A DNA stretch of 64,000 bases from Cryptomeria japonica (GCF_030272615.1 NC_081410.1:572085241-572149240); one strand, 5' to 3'. Shown: positions 47,177 to 59,800, counted from the stretch's first letter. The notes: a model not told the origin generated them from the letters alone. Translations and numbers: made by a program.

Positions 47177-47589
47177 CTAGTAAATATGATGTGGGAGACG
47201 TGGTACAGGAATTGTATTCGACTGTTTGAATGTAACTCCAAATTCGTCTGTCATGTCCGACACGTCCAGCAGCTCACCGTCCATCCCATATGGGAGTTTC
47301 CACTCAAACGAATGAAGCAAAGAAGCCAAAACAAAAGAAGCCATACGGCTTGCTAAGTGAATCGCTGGACAAATTCTTCTTCCTGCTCCGAATGAAATTA
47401 GCTCGAAATCTTGTCCCCTGTAATCTATCTTGCTGTTCTCGCCCTCCAGAAATCTCTCGGGCATAAATTTTGATGGATTGTCCCAAATTGCAGTCCCTCC
47501 CAATAGCCCAAACGTTCACCATCACCTGGGTGTCTTTGGGTATCACAAATCCCCCGATCTCGCAGGAGCATTCTACTATGTGTGGAAGC

Positions 47590-47889
47590 TGTTGGAAGTG
47601 AAGTCCAATGGACTCCTTTCTTTTGTCGCCAAATTTTTTGGCTATTTGATTTCTCCTTGCAAGCTCTTTAAGAGCTGATTGTAATTCATTTGTAGAGGTT
47701 AATTTTCTAGAGCTGATTGTAGTTGTGTATATGTGTAAACCAGATTGGTGATTAATAGATTGATTCCCCTGCTTCAAGTGTGGATGTAGGCAATTGCCGA
47801 ACCATGATAAATCAGTGTATCTCATTGTCTGTGTTGTGTATTTTTAATTCTGTTTATCTGCTATTTAAACTCATTTCTTCATCCTAACA
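47590..47889 (+). repeat. 5' LTR of copia element B
   Basis: 300 bp ending CTTCATCCTAACA. A primer-binding-like TTGGTATTAGAGTGAGG follows at 47891, a one-base variant of the usual TGGTATCAGAG. Confidence 0.92.
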
Positions 47890-50269
47890 ATTGGTATTAG
47901 AGTGAGGTTAGATCATTGTTTAGATTTTGGTGGTTGAAATTCCAGAATCATTGAAGAATCGAAGATAGAGAAGTTCTCTTGTCAGAGCTTCAGGTTATGG
48001 AAGGTGCAGATGGAGTCTTTGCTGATAAAGCAAGACCTTTCACTTGCGCTTGAAGGGAAAACAAAAAAACCAGCTGGGATGGCTGATGCAGAATGGGAAA
48101 AATTGGACAAGTAGGCGAGAGCGACAATTTTTCTCTCGCTATCCAATAATTTTCTTTTCAGTGTCACGGGTGATGCAACAACAAAAGATGTATGGGATAG
48201 ACTCATAGCCATGTATGAAATGGCATCGACTGCAAATAAAGTTTTTATTATGTAGCGCTTGTACAAACTAAAAATGAAGTAAGGTTGTTCTATGGCAAAC
48301 CACATCAATGAATTCAATACATTGATTAGTCAAGTGACTTCGGTGGGGATGACATAAGATGATGAAAGCAAGGTTGTTCTGTTATTATGTTCTTTACCAA
48401 GCAGTTGGGATGGCGTTGCAATAGTAGTTAGCACATCTATATCTGGTAAAAATAAGTTGGTTTTGAATGATGTAGCAGCTATTCTTCTCAACGAGGATTT
48501 GAGAAGAAAGAATGATGAACCTTCATCCGGTGAAGCCTTAATGGTGGTCAACACCGAAAATAGAGGTAGAAGTCATAATAGAAGCATAAATAATTACCAT
48601 AGACATTCGAAATCAGCAAAGAGATTGAAGTCTAGAAACAGAAATGGTGACTATTGGTTTTGTGGCAAAGCTAGTCATGTGAAGAAGGATTGTAGAAACT
48701 TCAAAAGGGCACAAGAGAGGGTGCGGGACAGCGAAGCAAATACAGTCTATGATAAAGATGATAGTGTATTAATCATTTCAACAACCGACACTACTTCAGA
48801 TTCATGCATGCTTGATTCCAGTGCCTCCTATCATGCTACCTCATTTCTTGAAGCATTCATTAACAACCATGAAGGTCATTTTGGCAATGTTTTCTTAGGA
48901 GATAACAAAGCTTGTGAAATTACAGGCAAAGGGGATGTATTGCTTCCATTAGAAGGTGGTAAAACATGGCTGCTCAAAGATGTTCGCCATGTCCCAAAAT
49001 TGAAGCGAAATTTGATATCCATTGGATAGCTCTTTGACCAAGGTCTAAATGTAAATTTTCTCCCGGATACATGGAAGCTAACTCATGGTACCATGCGGAT
49101 TGCAAATGGTAATAAAGTGGGAAGTCTATACATATTTAAGACTCATGGTGAAGTGAGAGTTGCAATGGTGATTAAGGACAGCAAAGCGGATCTTTGGCAT
49201 CAAAGACTTGGCCATATTAGCAAGAAAGGACTCCATGTTATGCATACAAGAAATCAGCTACTGAGCCTCAAACTTGTTGACTTAACCTTTTGTGAACATT
49301 GCCTTTATGGCAAACAAAAGAGAGTCTATTTTTTGAAAGGTGGGCATGACACAAAGACAACACCGCTGGAGCTTGTATACTCGGATGTTTTTGGGCCTAC
49401 CGAGGTAACCTGCATTGGAGGAGCTAACTATTTTGTAACCTTTCTTGATGATTGTACAAGAAAAGTATGGATTTATATGCTTTCCAGGAAATCTGAAGTC
49501 TTTTCAAAATTTAAAATTTTCAAGGCTTTAGTTGAAAATCGGATTGGGCATAAGATTAAATGCTTATAAACTGATAATGATGGGGAATTTTGTTCACATG
49601 AATTTGATGATTTTTGTGCTGATAATGGGATTAGAAGAATCAAGGTTATTCTTTTCACTCCTCAAGAAAACGGTGCAGCCGCGAGGATGAATATAACAAT
49701 TCTTGAAAAGGCACGATGTATGTTGTCTAATGTAGGTTTAGGCAAGGAATTTTGGGTAGAAGCGTGTAACACAATAGTGTATTTGATTAACTGAAGTCCC
49801 TCATCTAAATTGGATTTTGGTATTCAGGAAGAGGAATGGCAAGGGAAGAGGATTTCTTACTCACATCTTCATGTGTTTGGATGTGAAGCCTTCTCACATA
49901 TACCCAAGGAGAAGCGAACCAAATTGGATCCAAAGTCGCTGAAATGTATTTTTGTGGGGTATGGAGAAGAGCAATTTGGTTTCAGATTGTGGGATCCAAT
50001 TCACAAAGAGATTGTTCGTAGCAGGGATGTAGTTTTCCATGAAACCTCCTTTCCCGCACTACAAGATTCAAATAAATCAGAGACAAAATTTGTCCCTATG
50101 TCATCATTTAAGAATTCGACTACCAATGCTCTACCTCTAGTCTCTCATTCAGTGGGAGCTCCTATGACATCTACCTCAATTGAATACAATTCTCAGAATG
50201 AGAATGAAGAAGTGAGTGTTGATAATGTTTGGTCTTCGTTTAATTCAGAAGTTGGAGGTCTGTAGATTA

Positions 50270-50745
50270 GAGCACATCCTCTTCAAACTAACACTCATAT
50301 GGAAGAACATTCATATGGTGAGCACTTTGGCTCACATCATCACCAAATTGTTGGACATTCTCCACTGCATCCTGCACACTTTTCTCCACACTCCCCACAT
50401 TCCTCACGACAATCTACACGATAGCCTTCCTTGTCACATTCCTCACGTGTCCCTTCCCTGCGGGCTACATGCAATCCTCCTCGTGGGCTCCCTGTAGGCG
50501 TTCCTTCCTCTGCGGTGGCATAGCCATGGAGTCACCCTCCCATGTAGACTGTGGAGGACACTTCCATGGGCCCTCCACCCCTTGCTCTCCTACGGCCACA
50601 AACCTCTGCGGTCCAACTGCATAGTCCTCCCATGCAGGCCATGGAAGATGTCGCCACAGCTCCAAACCCTCTGTACACTCGCCCAAGACAAGCTGTGGAA
50701 GGTGGTTCTGCGGGTTTATCCTCCTGCGATCTGCGTGCATCCAAC
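50270..50745 (+). other. GC-rich Pro/His/Ser-rich linker in copia polyprotein
   Basis: In the main polyprotein frame this stretch reads with HHHQIVGHSPLHPAHFSPHS followed by proline-rich sequence, and is far more C/G-rich than the rest of the element. Within it, CCTCCCATG followed by a purine-rich block recurs about 99 bp apart (50528 and 50627), hinting at decayed tandem repeats. Other copia elements have a variable Ser/Pro-rich spacer here, but it is usually shorter and not compositionally distinct. Three stops interrupt it. Confidence 0.6.
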
Positions 50746-51978
50746 ATGGATAAAAATTCACAAGTTTTTTATTACCCTACAGATAGAGACAAAGACATTA
50801 CTAGACACAAAAACAAAGACATTACAAGGAACATAAACAGAGACAATGGGAGAGATATGAGTTTTCATAAATAGGGATTACAAAAATTGAATGACTCTAC
50901 TACTGAAATAGAGAGTCAATTGAGGAAATCAACCAGACATAGGTGACCTCCTGCAAAGTCCTCCAATTATGATTTACTATTTTGTGAAGAAGATGAACCT
51001 ACTTTTCTCATCTCTGAACAAACAGAGCCTGCAACATACAAAGACACTTGTAAAATTGCAGACTGTGATAACTGGCACGCGACAATGTGCGAAGAAATGG
51101 GCGCACTAGTGCGAAATCAGACATGGGATTTGGTGCCACTTCCGCCTGATAGAAAGACATTAAGAAATAAGTGCGTGTATAAACTAAAAGATGAAGCCGA
51201 TGGTCACAAAATATTTTGAGCAAGACTAGTTGTAAAGGGATATGCTTAGCAGCAAGACATCGACTTCAAAGAAATTTTCTCACCAGTAGTTAAAATGACT
51301 ACCATCCACGTAGTATTGGGCTTAGTTGCAGCTTGAGATCTTGAACTTGAATAGCTGGATGTGAAGACAACATTTCTCCATGGCAATCTTGATGAGGAAC
51401 TATTTATGCATCAGCCGGAAGGGTTCATTAAAGAGGGGTAGGAACATCTCTATTGCAGATTGAAACGCATTTTGTATGGGCTTAAGCAAGCCCCCCGATA
51501 GTGGTATCTTAAATTTGACAAATTCATGATTGATCACAAGTTTACTCACAGCAAGTCTGATCCTTGTATCTATTACAAGAAGCTTCCTAATAGCGAATTT
51601 GTCATTCTTCTCCTTTATGTGGATGATATGCTAGTGGCGGGCACAAGCATGAGGATTGTGAGTGAAATTAAAACTCACTCTTAGCAAAGGAATTTGCCAT
51701 GAAATATTTAGGGGCAACAAAGAAGATCCTAGGAATGACTATTTTTCGGGATAGTAAAAAGAGAGAACTCAAACTTTCTCATCAAGAATACATTAAAAAA
51801 GTCTTGGACAAATTTGGTATGGCAGATGCTAAGTCTGTTTGCATACCCTTAGCCTCTCATTTTCAGTTGTCTTCTCAATTGTGTCCTAAAACACAATAAT
51901 ATAAGGAGTTTATGGATAAAATTCCATACAAATCTGCAATTGGAAGCCTCATGTATGCTATGGTATCTATTTGACCAG

Positions 51979-52968
51979 GGGTGAACTCACAATACCGGTT
52001 CCCACTTTTTGACCAACTTTGACACTTATATGAATATTTTGAAAAAAACCTTCACTTTTCGACACCTATAACTTTTAAACCGTTAAGAATTTGAAGATGA
52101 TATAAACTAGTGATTTTTAAAATCTTGTTTGTAGATTCTAAATATATTTTTTTCAAATTTGTTTGAATAAAATTTTATTGATTTTTCCATCTCCCTCAAA
52201 AAGTAGTTTTTTATAGCAAACAACATTTTTTAAGAGATGTGTATCCCAAAATGCATAATTTTTTTCTATAAATGATAAAAACTTAATTCTTTTGAATTTT
52301 GGTTTGTAACATCAATACCCAGAGCATGCAGTTGGTTTGATAGTGATATGTTGAATATTTTTCATTTTATTAAGTTTTGAAGTTCGACTAATTATAATTT
52401 AGATATAGGTGTATGTTTGAGCACATAACTTGTTCTATATATATCAAAATTCAATTTTCTTTTTTTTGTTAGAAAGAAAACATCAATACCTAGTGCATAG
52501 ATATTTTTATGAATTTGTTTGAATTATTTTACTATTTTTCCCAATGCATTGAACAAAGAAGTTCATGTTTGGTGAAAAACCTACATTCATAAGAAATAAA
52601 ATAAAAATATATTTTAAAAATTAAATATATTAAAAGTTATACTATTTGGAAATCTTGTAATAAGGACTAAATACTTTTAAAAAAAAACTTTTAAATGAAT
52701 TAATTTGACTCCCCAAAAGCTAATGTAACATTGGTTTTTTAATAGCATTTGATAGATGCAAAGGAGACTCCATTGCAAGTATGATTTAGAAATAGAGAGG
52801 TTTTATCCAAGAAATTTTGATCTAAGAGCCTTTCATTTAACTCTCTTCAATTAATTACTTAAAATGGGACCTCTTAAAGCTTAAATCATTATACTTTTAT
52901 AAAAATGTATGATTTCAGCAAAAATCAGGACGTACCAAAAAGTGGAAACTAGCTTTGTGAGTTTACCC
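51979..52968. mobile_element. Non-autonomous TIR DNA transposon, GGGTG family, copy 2
   Basis: 990 bp. Left end GGGTGAACTCACAATACC; the reverse complement of the right end is GGGTAAACTCACAAAGC. Similarity continues through GTT.CCACTTTTTG, about 34 bp in all. Target copies are CCAG (51975-51978) and CCGG (52969-52972). Removing the element plus one copy rejoins copia RT as P-D-V-A-H, the expected family sequence. The interior is AT-rich and non-coding and shows no sequence in common with the element at 6280 apart from the terminal pattern. Confidence 0.88.
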
Positions 52969-53627
52969 CCGGACGTTGCTCATGTCGTAGGATTGGTTAG
53001 CAAATTTATGGCTAATCTAAGCAAATCACATTGGGAGGCGGTTAAGTATATCTTGTAGTTACTTTTGATTTTTGTTTATGGTTTGGAAAGAACAAGGCAG
53101 TTTTGCAAGGGTTTACCGATTCTGATTTTGTGGGTCATTTAGACAAAAGAAAGTCTACATTAGGTTATGATTTCACATTTGCCAGGGCAGCAATTAGTTG
53201 GGCTTCAAAATTGCAACATACAGTTGCTCAATCGACTGTGGAGGCTGAATATGTAGCTCTTTCTGAAGGAGCAAAAGAGATGTATGGTTGCAACTCTTGT
53301 TCAACGAGTTGGGGTTGAAGCAATCAGATTTTGCTTTGTTTTGTGATAACAATAGTGCCATTTTTATGACTAAACATCAAACATCTCAGCCGTGGTCAAA
53401 ACATGTTGATGTTCACAGTCATTATGTTCGCCATATGGTCGAAGAAGGCAAGTTTCATGTAGATAAAATCCATACCGACATGAATCTAGTTGATGTGCTC
53501 ACTAAAGTAGTTAAGTGGGAGAAGTTCGATTTCTGCTGAGCTTCTCTTAGCCTTTCTAATAACTGATAGAAGGACTGAGTGGGGGAATCTATTTGTCACA
53601 GCAGTTCGTTGGCCTTCAGTGGGAGAT

Positions 53628-53927
53628 TTTTGGAAGTGAAGTCCAACAGACTCCTTCCTTTTGTCGCCAAAGCTCTTGGCTATTCGACTTCTCCTTGCAA
53701 GCTCTTTAAGAGCTGATTGTAATTCATTTGTAGAGGTTAATTTTGTGGAGCTGATTGCAGCTGTGTATATGTGTAAACCAGATTGGTGATTAATAGATTG
53801 ATTCCTCTACTTCAAGTGTGGATGTAGGCAATTGCTGAACCATGATAAATTTGTGTGTCTCATTGTCTATGTTGTGTGTTTTTAGTTCTGTTTATCTGTT
53901 GTTTAAATTCGTTTCTTCATCCGAATA
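53628..53927 (+). repeat. 3' LTR of copia element B
   Basis: 300 bp, matched end to end with the 5' LTR. Its first bases have mutated from TGTTGG to TTTTGG and its last from ACA to ATA. The polypurine tract before it is the CAGTGGGAGA stretch at 53617. Confidence 0.9.
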
Positions 53928-54188
53928 GAAACAGCACGGGAGCCATTGGGTGCAATCAGAATAATTCTTTCAAAGCTGCATGTAGATAAGGCAGATGATC
54001 AACATCAGATTCTTCCACTCTTCTGTTACACCCAATTGGAAGAGTAAGCCTTGTCTTTTTCTCCCTTCTCCACAGGAAGAAGAATAATAACGAGAGTGAA
54101 CAAGTGGTGAGGAGCAAGAAAGCGGCAGAATACCCATTTTAGGTATAAACAAGGAAATTCCTACTTCGTTTGGTTTTCCAGTATAGAG

Positions 54189-54198
54189 TATTTTATAG
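54189..54198 (-). promoter_or_regulatory. TATA box relic of P450 pseudogene 2
   Basis: The minus strand CTATAAAATA is conserved about 52 bp upstream of the former start codon, as in gene 2. The rest of this pseudogene is destroyed. Confidence 0.5.
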
Positions 54199-56039
54199 AC
54201 AGAACCCTAGTGGCGCATGCAGCTCTACCCACTTGTTTCAGTTGTCAACATGGGTTTTTAGGGAAAGAGTAAACTGAAATACTAGGACCTAGTCTACAAT
54301 TAATTGAATATATTAAATTATTGTATTTTATTTGACTTGATTTTATTATGGGTCGACTAGTTTCTTAAGTGGACTTGCAAGTCTACAATTAAATCATAAA
54401 CTTGTCTCACGTCATGATACATCTTTTCGTCTCCCTGAAATAAGTTTTAATTTTGACTACTTCCTATATGGCATGACTAATTTGTTAAAGAACAAATGCT
54501 GTGTGGGTGCAATGAATGTTGTAGGTATAAACCCAGTTCCATTCTCCATTAACGTCTAATGGAAACAAACATGAGAAATTGTCAATGAAAGCATAAATTG
54601 AAGTCTAATGCAAATAAACATGAGAAATTGTCAATAGCGGTTAAAGATATTTGTTAACCAAAATTTATGGAAACAAACATAGAAACTATCAATGAAAGCA
54701 TAAATTAATGTAGCTGTTAAAGATAGTTGTTGATCTAAATTTATTAATTTGTCATTTTACTATTCAAAGGTTATTTGTAAAACATTATTTTTGTAACTAT
54801 TTTTTTAAATATGATATAAAATAAGCTCCATGTTTGCTTCTTTATTTCTTTTTCTCTTTAGAGTGTGCATGTTCCAAATGTACTTTTTTTTTAGATTCCT
54901 ACAACTAACACATATCAGTTGTTGAAGAAGCATCCAAATTTTGAACAACAATTTCTAACAATTATGAGACTTTTACCAACTTGAAATCTTGTACATTATA
55001 CCAATATAAATGTGAACCCCACATTTCATTATTCATTTTCATTTGATTTTACCTAAATTATGGTGCAAGTTTAATATAAAATGAAGTTTCTCTTTGGACT
55101 GGATTTGAAGTCTAAATATTTTTTTTCACTGTTCAATCTTTTAATATTTTTTTACAATTGATTTTCCTTATAATATAAAAAATATAGTAATAATATAATA
55201 AAATAAAAAATATAATAATATGATAATGCTAATTGCCATATAATAATATCGCAATCATAATATAATAATAATTTAAGATGATATAATAATAATGTAATAT
55301 TAGATAAAATATAATAATATATTAATATTATTTAAATATAATACATATCTATTATATGTGTATTATAATATTAACATTGTAAAAATTAATATAATGCATG
55401 AAATAATATATTTACAATATTATATATTATGTGTATTGTAATATTAGTAAATCATTTTATATGAATTTATTATTGCTATATATTATATTATATATTATTA
55501 TATATAATACATAAAAAATATTATATAATTTATCAATGTATATTATGTGTCTTATTTCCAAGTCCACAAGAACAACCTTTAATATTCTACCTAATTTTTA
55601 TGCACTATGCCCCGATTCTCCACTATTTATATTCATAACTCAAATTGAAGATACACCCTCCATCCCATATCAATTCAATATTGAATAAATTTATGATGTT
55701 GAGGAAACTTTATCATTGCAAAGGCCTAGTAGAATTTTCTATAGATATCATAATTTTTTGATTGATATTGATAAGAATATTTTGAATCTAATAGCTAAAA
55801 AAATTCCTAGGCATAATTGTCCGTGATATGCCAATAAGATATTAAAAATTGTTGGGTAAGTTGAATAAAATCAAAATATGTCAACTATTTACTAAAACAA
55901 TGAGAAATGTAATTTTTTTGACCCATTATGAATATTCTTGGCTTAAGAACATTGGATGTTTCAAGAAAAAAAAATATTGTAAAAAATCTATTGAGTGCAT
56001 ACGAGAGTGTGGATTCCACTTCACACATCAAAGATAACA
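54199..56039. other. Upstream flank of P450 pseudogene 2
   Basis: Up to about 55330 it matches 14879-15157 plus 18264-19350 and preserves the empty site of copia element A at about 54431. 55150-55560 is AT-rich simple sequence. 55560-56039 is unassigned; the 62-codon frame at 55849-56037 has no recognisable domain. Confidence 0.65.
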
Positions 56040-56044
56040 ATGTC

Positions 56045-56578
56045 TGATGTAACCAAATTATAACTAGACATTCACCATTGGAAGAATCATAAAGAATGAG
56101 ATAAAACACAAATGAGATCAGATCAAGAATTATTTTTTATTTTCCAACTACTATGCTGCCACAATGAAAAGAAAAAACCAATTTAACTACAATCCGAAAA
56201 TTACCATTTTTGGCAGATTTTCACAAAATCAATTTTTTGCCATTTTTGGTATTCTAAAACTACTTGGATGACTACGAAAATTTCCAATTATTAAGAGTTA
56301 TCTTAAACGAAACTTCTTGTCAACCCTCTAAGAGATTACATGCATAAATAAAAATATATTACAAAAAAATGATTTTGAAAATCTCGAAAAGCACTAAAAG
56401 GCAATTTTGAGGCCTTAGATGAAAGATTCAAGCACTAAAAAGTTGATTTCTCTGAGGCCCTACAAAAATGAGTTCAGTTGGAAATCCAAACAACTCTTCA
56501 CGATACATCTCCATGTCAAATCTTATCCCAAACGGACAACCGAGTCAAAAGTTATGACCATCTGAAGTCCCTGCATCA
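56045..56578 (-). repeat. 3' LTR of minus-strand gypsy element
   Basis: 534 bp. Just right of it, the minus strand reads AATGAGAGGAGAA, the polypurine tract. By eye roughly 10% different from the other LTR, including small indels. Confidence 0.9.
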
Positions 56579-56829
56579 TTCTCCTCTCATTGAAAAGAAT
56601 GCAACTCTTGCAAGTTCCTGTCCTCAAACTGCTGCCACTGAGAATGATACAACTTATTCAATTCTCACTCTGGAATCCATGTTCTCTTTATTGGTGCTAA
56701 GCCTTCCCACCGTACCATATATATGTGGTATTCTCCTTGTCGAGTATGAATAGTCTTCTTATCTAAAATCTATGCAATCTTTTCTTTCTTCTTTCTTGGG
56801 AGTGTCTGCTGCCATTTTACTTCTTTATC

Positions 56830-59800
56830 ACTGGCATTAGCATGATCTTCACCATGGAAAATATATTAATCAAAAGTATTAAACACATGGGAAATAGCCA
56901 TACCATTGGGCAATTCTACCTCATAAGCATTATCGTTGATTTTCTTAAGAATCTTGCATGGACCAATTTTCTTTTTTTTTAGTTTGTGGTATGTTCCCAT
57001 AGGAAGCCTCTATCTTATCAAATATACCATCACAAGATCACCTACAATAAATACTTGATGTCATCGACTAGCATCGGTTGAGTATTTTTACTTATCATTA
57101 CTATCCTGTAACTTTTGTCTGGCTTCTTTTTGCAATTTTTGGAGGTGTTCTGCAAATGCTTCCCCATCATCACTGATTCTATCACCCAATGGTAGTTGCA
57201 CTGAATCTAGAACACCCTTAGGATTCCTACCATAAATAATTTTAAAAGGTGATTTACCTGTTGATCTATTCACATAACTATTGTAGGCAAATTCTGCTTG
57301 GGCTAATGCCAAATCCCATTGTTTGGGCTTCTCTCCAAAAATGAATCTTAACAAATTCCCCGAACTTTGATTGACCACCTCTATTTACCCATCTGTTTGA
57401 GGGTGATAGACACTACTAAATTGTAAGTTTGTTCCCATATTTTTCCATAAAGTGCTCCAAAAGCGACTCAAGAATTTGACATCTCGATCAGAGGTGATAG
57501 TTTTTGGAACACCATGTACTTGAACAATTTCATTGAAGAATAATTCTGCCACCCTAGTTGCACCATTGGTTTTCTTGCAAGCAATGAAATGTGCCATTTT
57601 AGAGAACCTATCAACAACAATAAATATGGAATCATTACCTTGCTGAGTATTTGGTAACCCCAATACAAAGTCCATGCTCAAATCTGTCCATGGGTTTGTG
57701 GGTATGGACAATGGCAAATACAACCTTGTATTCTATGAGTGTCCTTTAGCTTCTTGACAAATCCTGCACCTTGCCACATGCCTGGTTATGTCTCTTTTCA
57801 TCTTTGGTTAATAGTATTTATCTTCTATTAAGTCTACTGTCTTATCCTTTCCAAAATGTCTACTCATACCATTGCTATGAAATTCTTGGATAATATTTTC
57901 TCTCATAGAGCCAATTGGAATGCATAACTTCTTTCCTTTGAAGAGATAGCCATCCTGCATAAGATATTCACCTTGAATGTTATCTATAGTTCCAAAAATT
58001 GGATTTCTCAATTGGTCCACAATCTCCCAAAAAACATTGTCAGATTCATGCAAATTTTTGACTGCATCAAAACCAACTACCTCAGTTTTCATGATGGTCA
58101 AAATCACTAAATGCTTACTTAAGGCGTCAACAACCTAGTTTTTCTGCCCTGATTTGTGCTTCAAAACAAAATTATAGCCTTGGAAAAATGAGACCCATTT
58201 TGCATGTCTGGTATTCAATTTCTTTTGTGTGTTCAAGTATTTTAATGACATATGATATGTAAATAACACAAACTCCTTGGGCACTAGATAATGTTTCCAA
58301 TGTCTTTAATCTTGTACAATTGCATATAATTTAACATCATAAGTTGACTAATTATTTCTCACATCATTCAAATTTTCACTAAAAAATGGCCTTGGGCTTA
58401 CCTTCTTGGCTAAGTACTACTCTAATACCCACACGAGAAGTGTCACACTACACCTCAAATACCTTATCAAAATTTGGTAATGCTACTATAGGAGCTTCTG
58501 TGACCCACTTCTTTAAATACCTAAAACTTTCCTCAGGTTCTTCAGTCCAGACAAATTCTCTTCCTTTAGTGTAATCTGTTATGGGTGCTACAATACAACT
58601 AAAATTGCGAATGAATTTTTGGTAGAAAGTAGCTAACCCATGAAAACTCCTTACCTCTATTATGCTACATGGACTCGGCCACTCTATAATTGCTCTAACC
58701 TTTTTCGCATCCATTTTGACACCATCTCTAGAGATGACAAAACCAAAAAAGACCAAACTCTCTTACATGAACATGCACTTCTTCAAATTTGTATAGATTT
58801 TCTCTATTCTCAGCACCCCCAATATGATTCTCAAGTGTTGTAGGTTATTTTCTTTACTTTTACTAAAAATTAAAATATTATCAAAATAAACTACTACAAA
58901 CTTACCAATATAAGGTTGTAGCACCATATTCATTAGCCTCATAAAGGTACTAGGAGAATTGGATAAACCAAAGGGTATGACCATCCATTCATACAAACCA
59001 TCTCTAGTTTTGAAGGTAGTTTTCCACTCATCCCCTTCTTGGATGCAGATCTGCTAATAGCCACTTCAGAGATCAATCTTGCTAAAATATTTGGCCCGGA
59101 CAAGCACATCTATCATGTCATCTAGATGAGGTATAGGAAACCTATACTTGATTATAATCCTATTTTATTCTCTACAATCTATGCACATCCTCCACCTCCC
59201 ATCCTTATTTGGAGTCAATAATGCAGGTACAACACATGGGCTCATGCTTTATCTGAGCACACCTTTCCTAATAAGTTTTGTCACTTGTTTATTTATTTTT
59301 ACACGTTATGTTGGACTCATTCTATAGGCTGCTTGATTGGGAAGATTTTCCCCTAGAATAAGATCAATATGATGTTGTATATCTCTCTTCTACAATAAAC
59401 CAACAGGTAACTCTTCTAGAATAACATAAAAAAACTCTTCCAACACCTTAGATGCTTCATAGGGTATTGATAGTTCTCTCTTTGCACCCTTTTGCACTAT
59501 TAATACATAACAACACCTTGTTACCTTCATGTATTTGACAAGTTCTCTTCCTGACAACATATTCTTGCCTTTTCCTTCATCCTTAAGAGGCAACACAATT
59601 ACTTTAGATCCATCCTTCCAGAAGGTGTATGTGTTTTTCTCTTTGCCATGAAGTACTTTTCTATCATATTTCCATGGCCTACCCAACAAAAGATGGCATG
59701 CATCCATTGGAATGACATCACACCATATTTCATCTTTATAGGTCTTTCTTATAGAAAATTAATTAGGCATATTTTATGAACTGTGAATTCATTCCCCTTT

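Larger units (their letters stand above)
47941..53539 (+). pseudogene. Copia gag-pol, broken
   Basis: Most of the polyprotein is in one frame from about 47941 to 51675, with scattered stops. Gag: LWKVQMESLLIKQDLS near 47995. A zinc knuckle at about 48655 has lost its first cysteine (YWFCGKASHVKKDC). Protease: LDSSASYHA at 48811. Integrase: GHISKKG and FCEHCLYGKQ, then DVFGP, TDNDGEF and PQENGAAARMN, giving D, D and E (about 49200-49690). RT: LDVKTTFLHGNL and an intact YVDDML (51616-51633). A frameshift near 51675 precedes MKYLGATKKILGM. RNase H at 53103-53539 (TDSDFVGH, VEAEY, CDNNSA) is frameshifted once more. Between integrase and RT lies an odd Pro/His-rich linker. Confidence 0.9.
47590..53927 (+). 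mobile_element. Ty1/copia LTR retrotransposon in P450 exon 2
   Basis: Both LTRs are 300 bp; the 5' one runs TGTTGGAAG to CTAACA. The target duplication is GAAGC (47585-47589) against GAAAC (53928-53932), and the intact gene shows the empty site GGAAGCAGCACGGG. Internal DNA encodes gag, protease, integrase, RT and RNase H, all decayed. A 990-bp TIR element (51979-52968) sits within it. LTRs differ at about 28 of 300 positions by my count (about 9%), older than the copia element at 15158. Confidence 0.94.
47177..54137 (-). pseudogene. P450 pseudogene 2, split by copia element
   Basis: Exon 2 remains at 47177-47589 (C-terminus with PERF and FGAGRRICPA) and 53933-about 54028. The two parts are separated by the copia element at 47590-53927. 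The insertion lies in the codons equivalent to 13600-13605 of gene 2. A 2-bp deletion near 47494 shifts the frame in the IGRD-TAIW region. At about 54028 the sequence jumps into exon 1 near its start, so the I-helix, the intron and most of exon 1 are lost (about 1 kb). The N-terminal segment ends at ATG 54137-54135, which also has a small deletion. It is the counterpart of gene 2 by its promoter sequence. Confidence 0.9.

Noticed and set aside
47304-47825. 173-codon minus-strand frame combining P450 exon 2 and LTR sequence
   Set aside because: It is a chance fusion across the copia LTR boundary in a shifted frame, not a gene.
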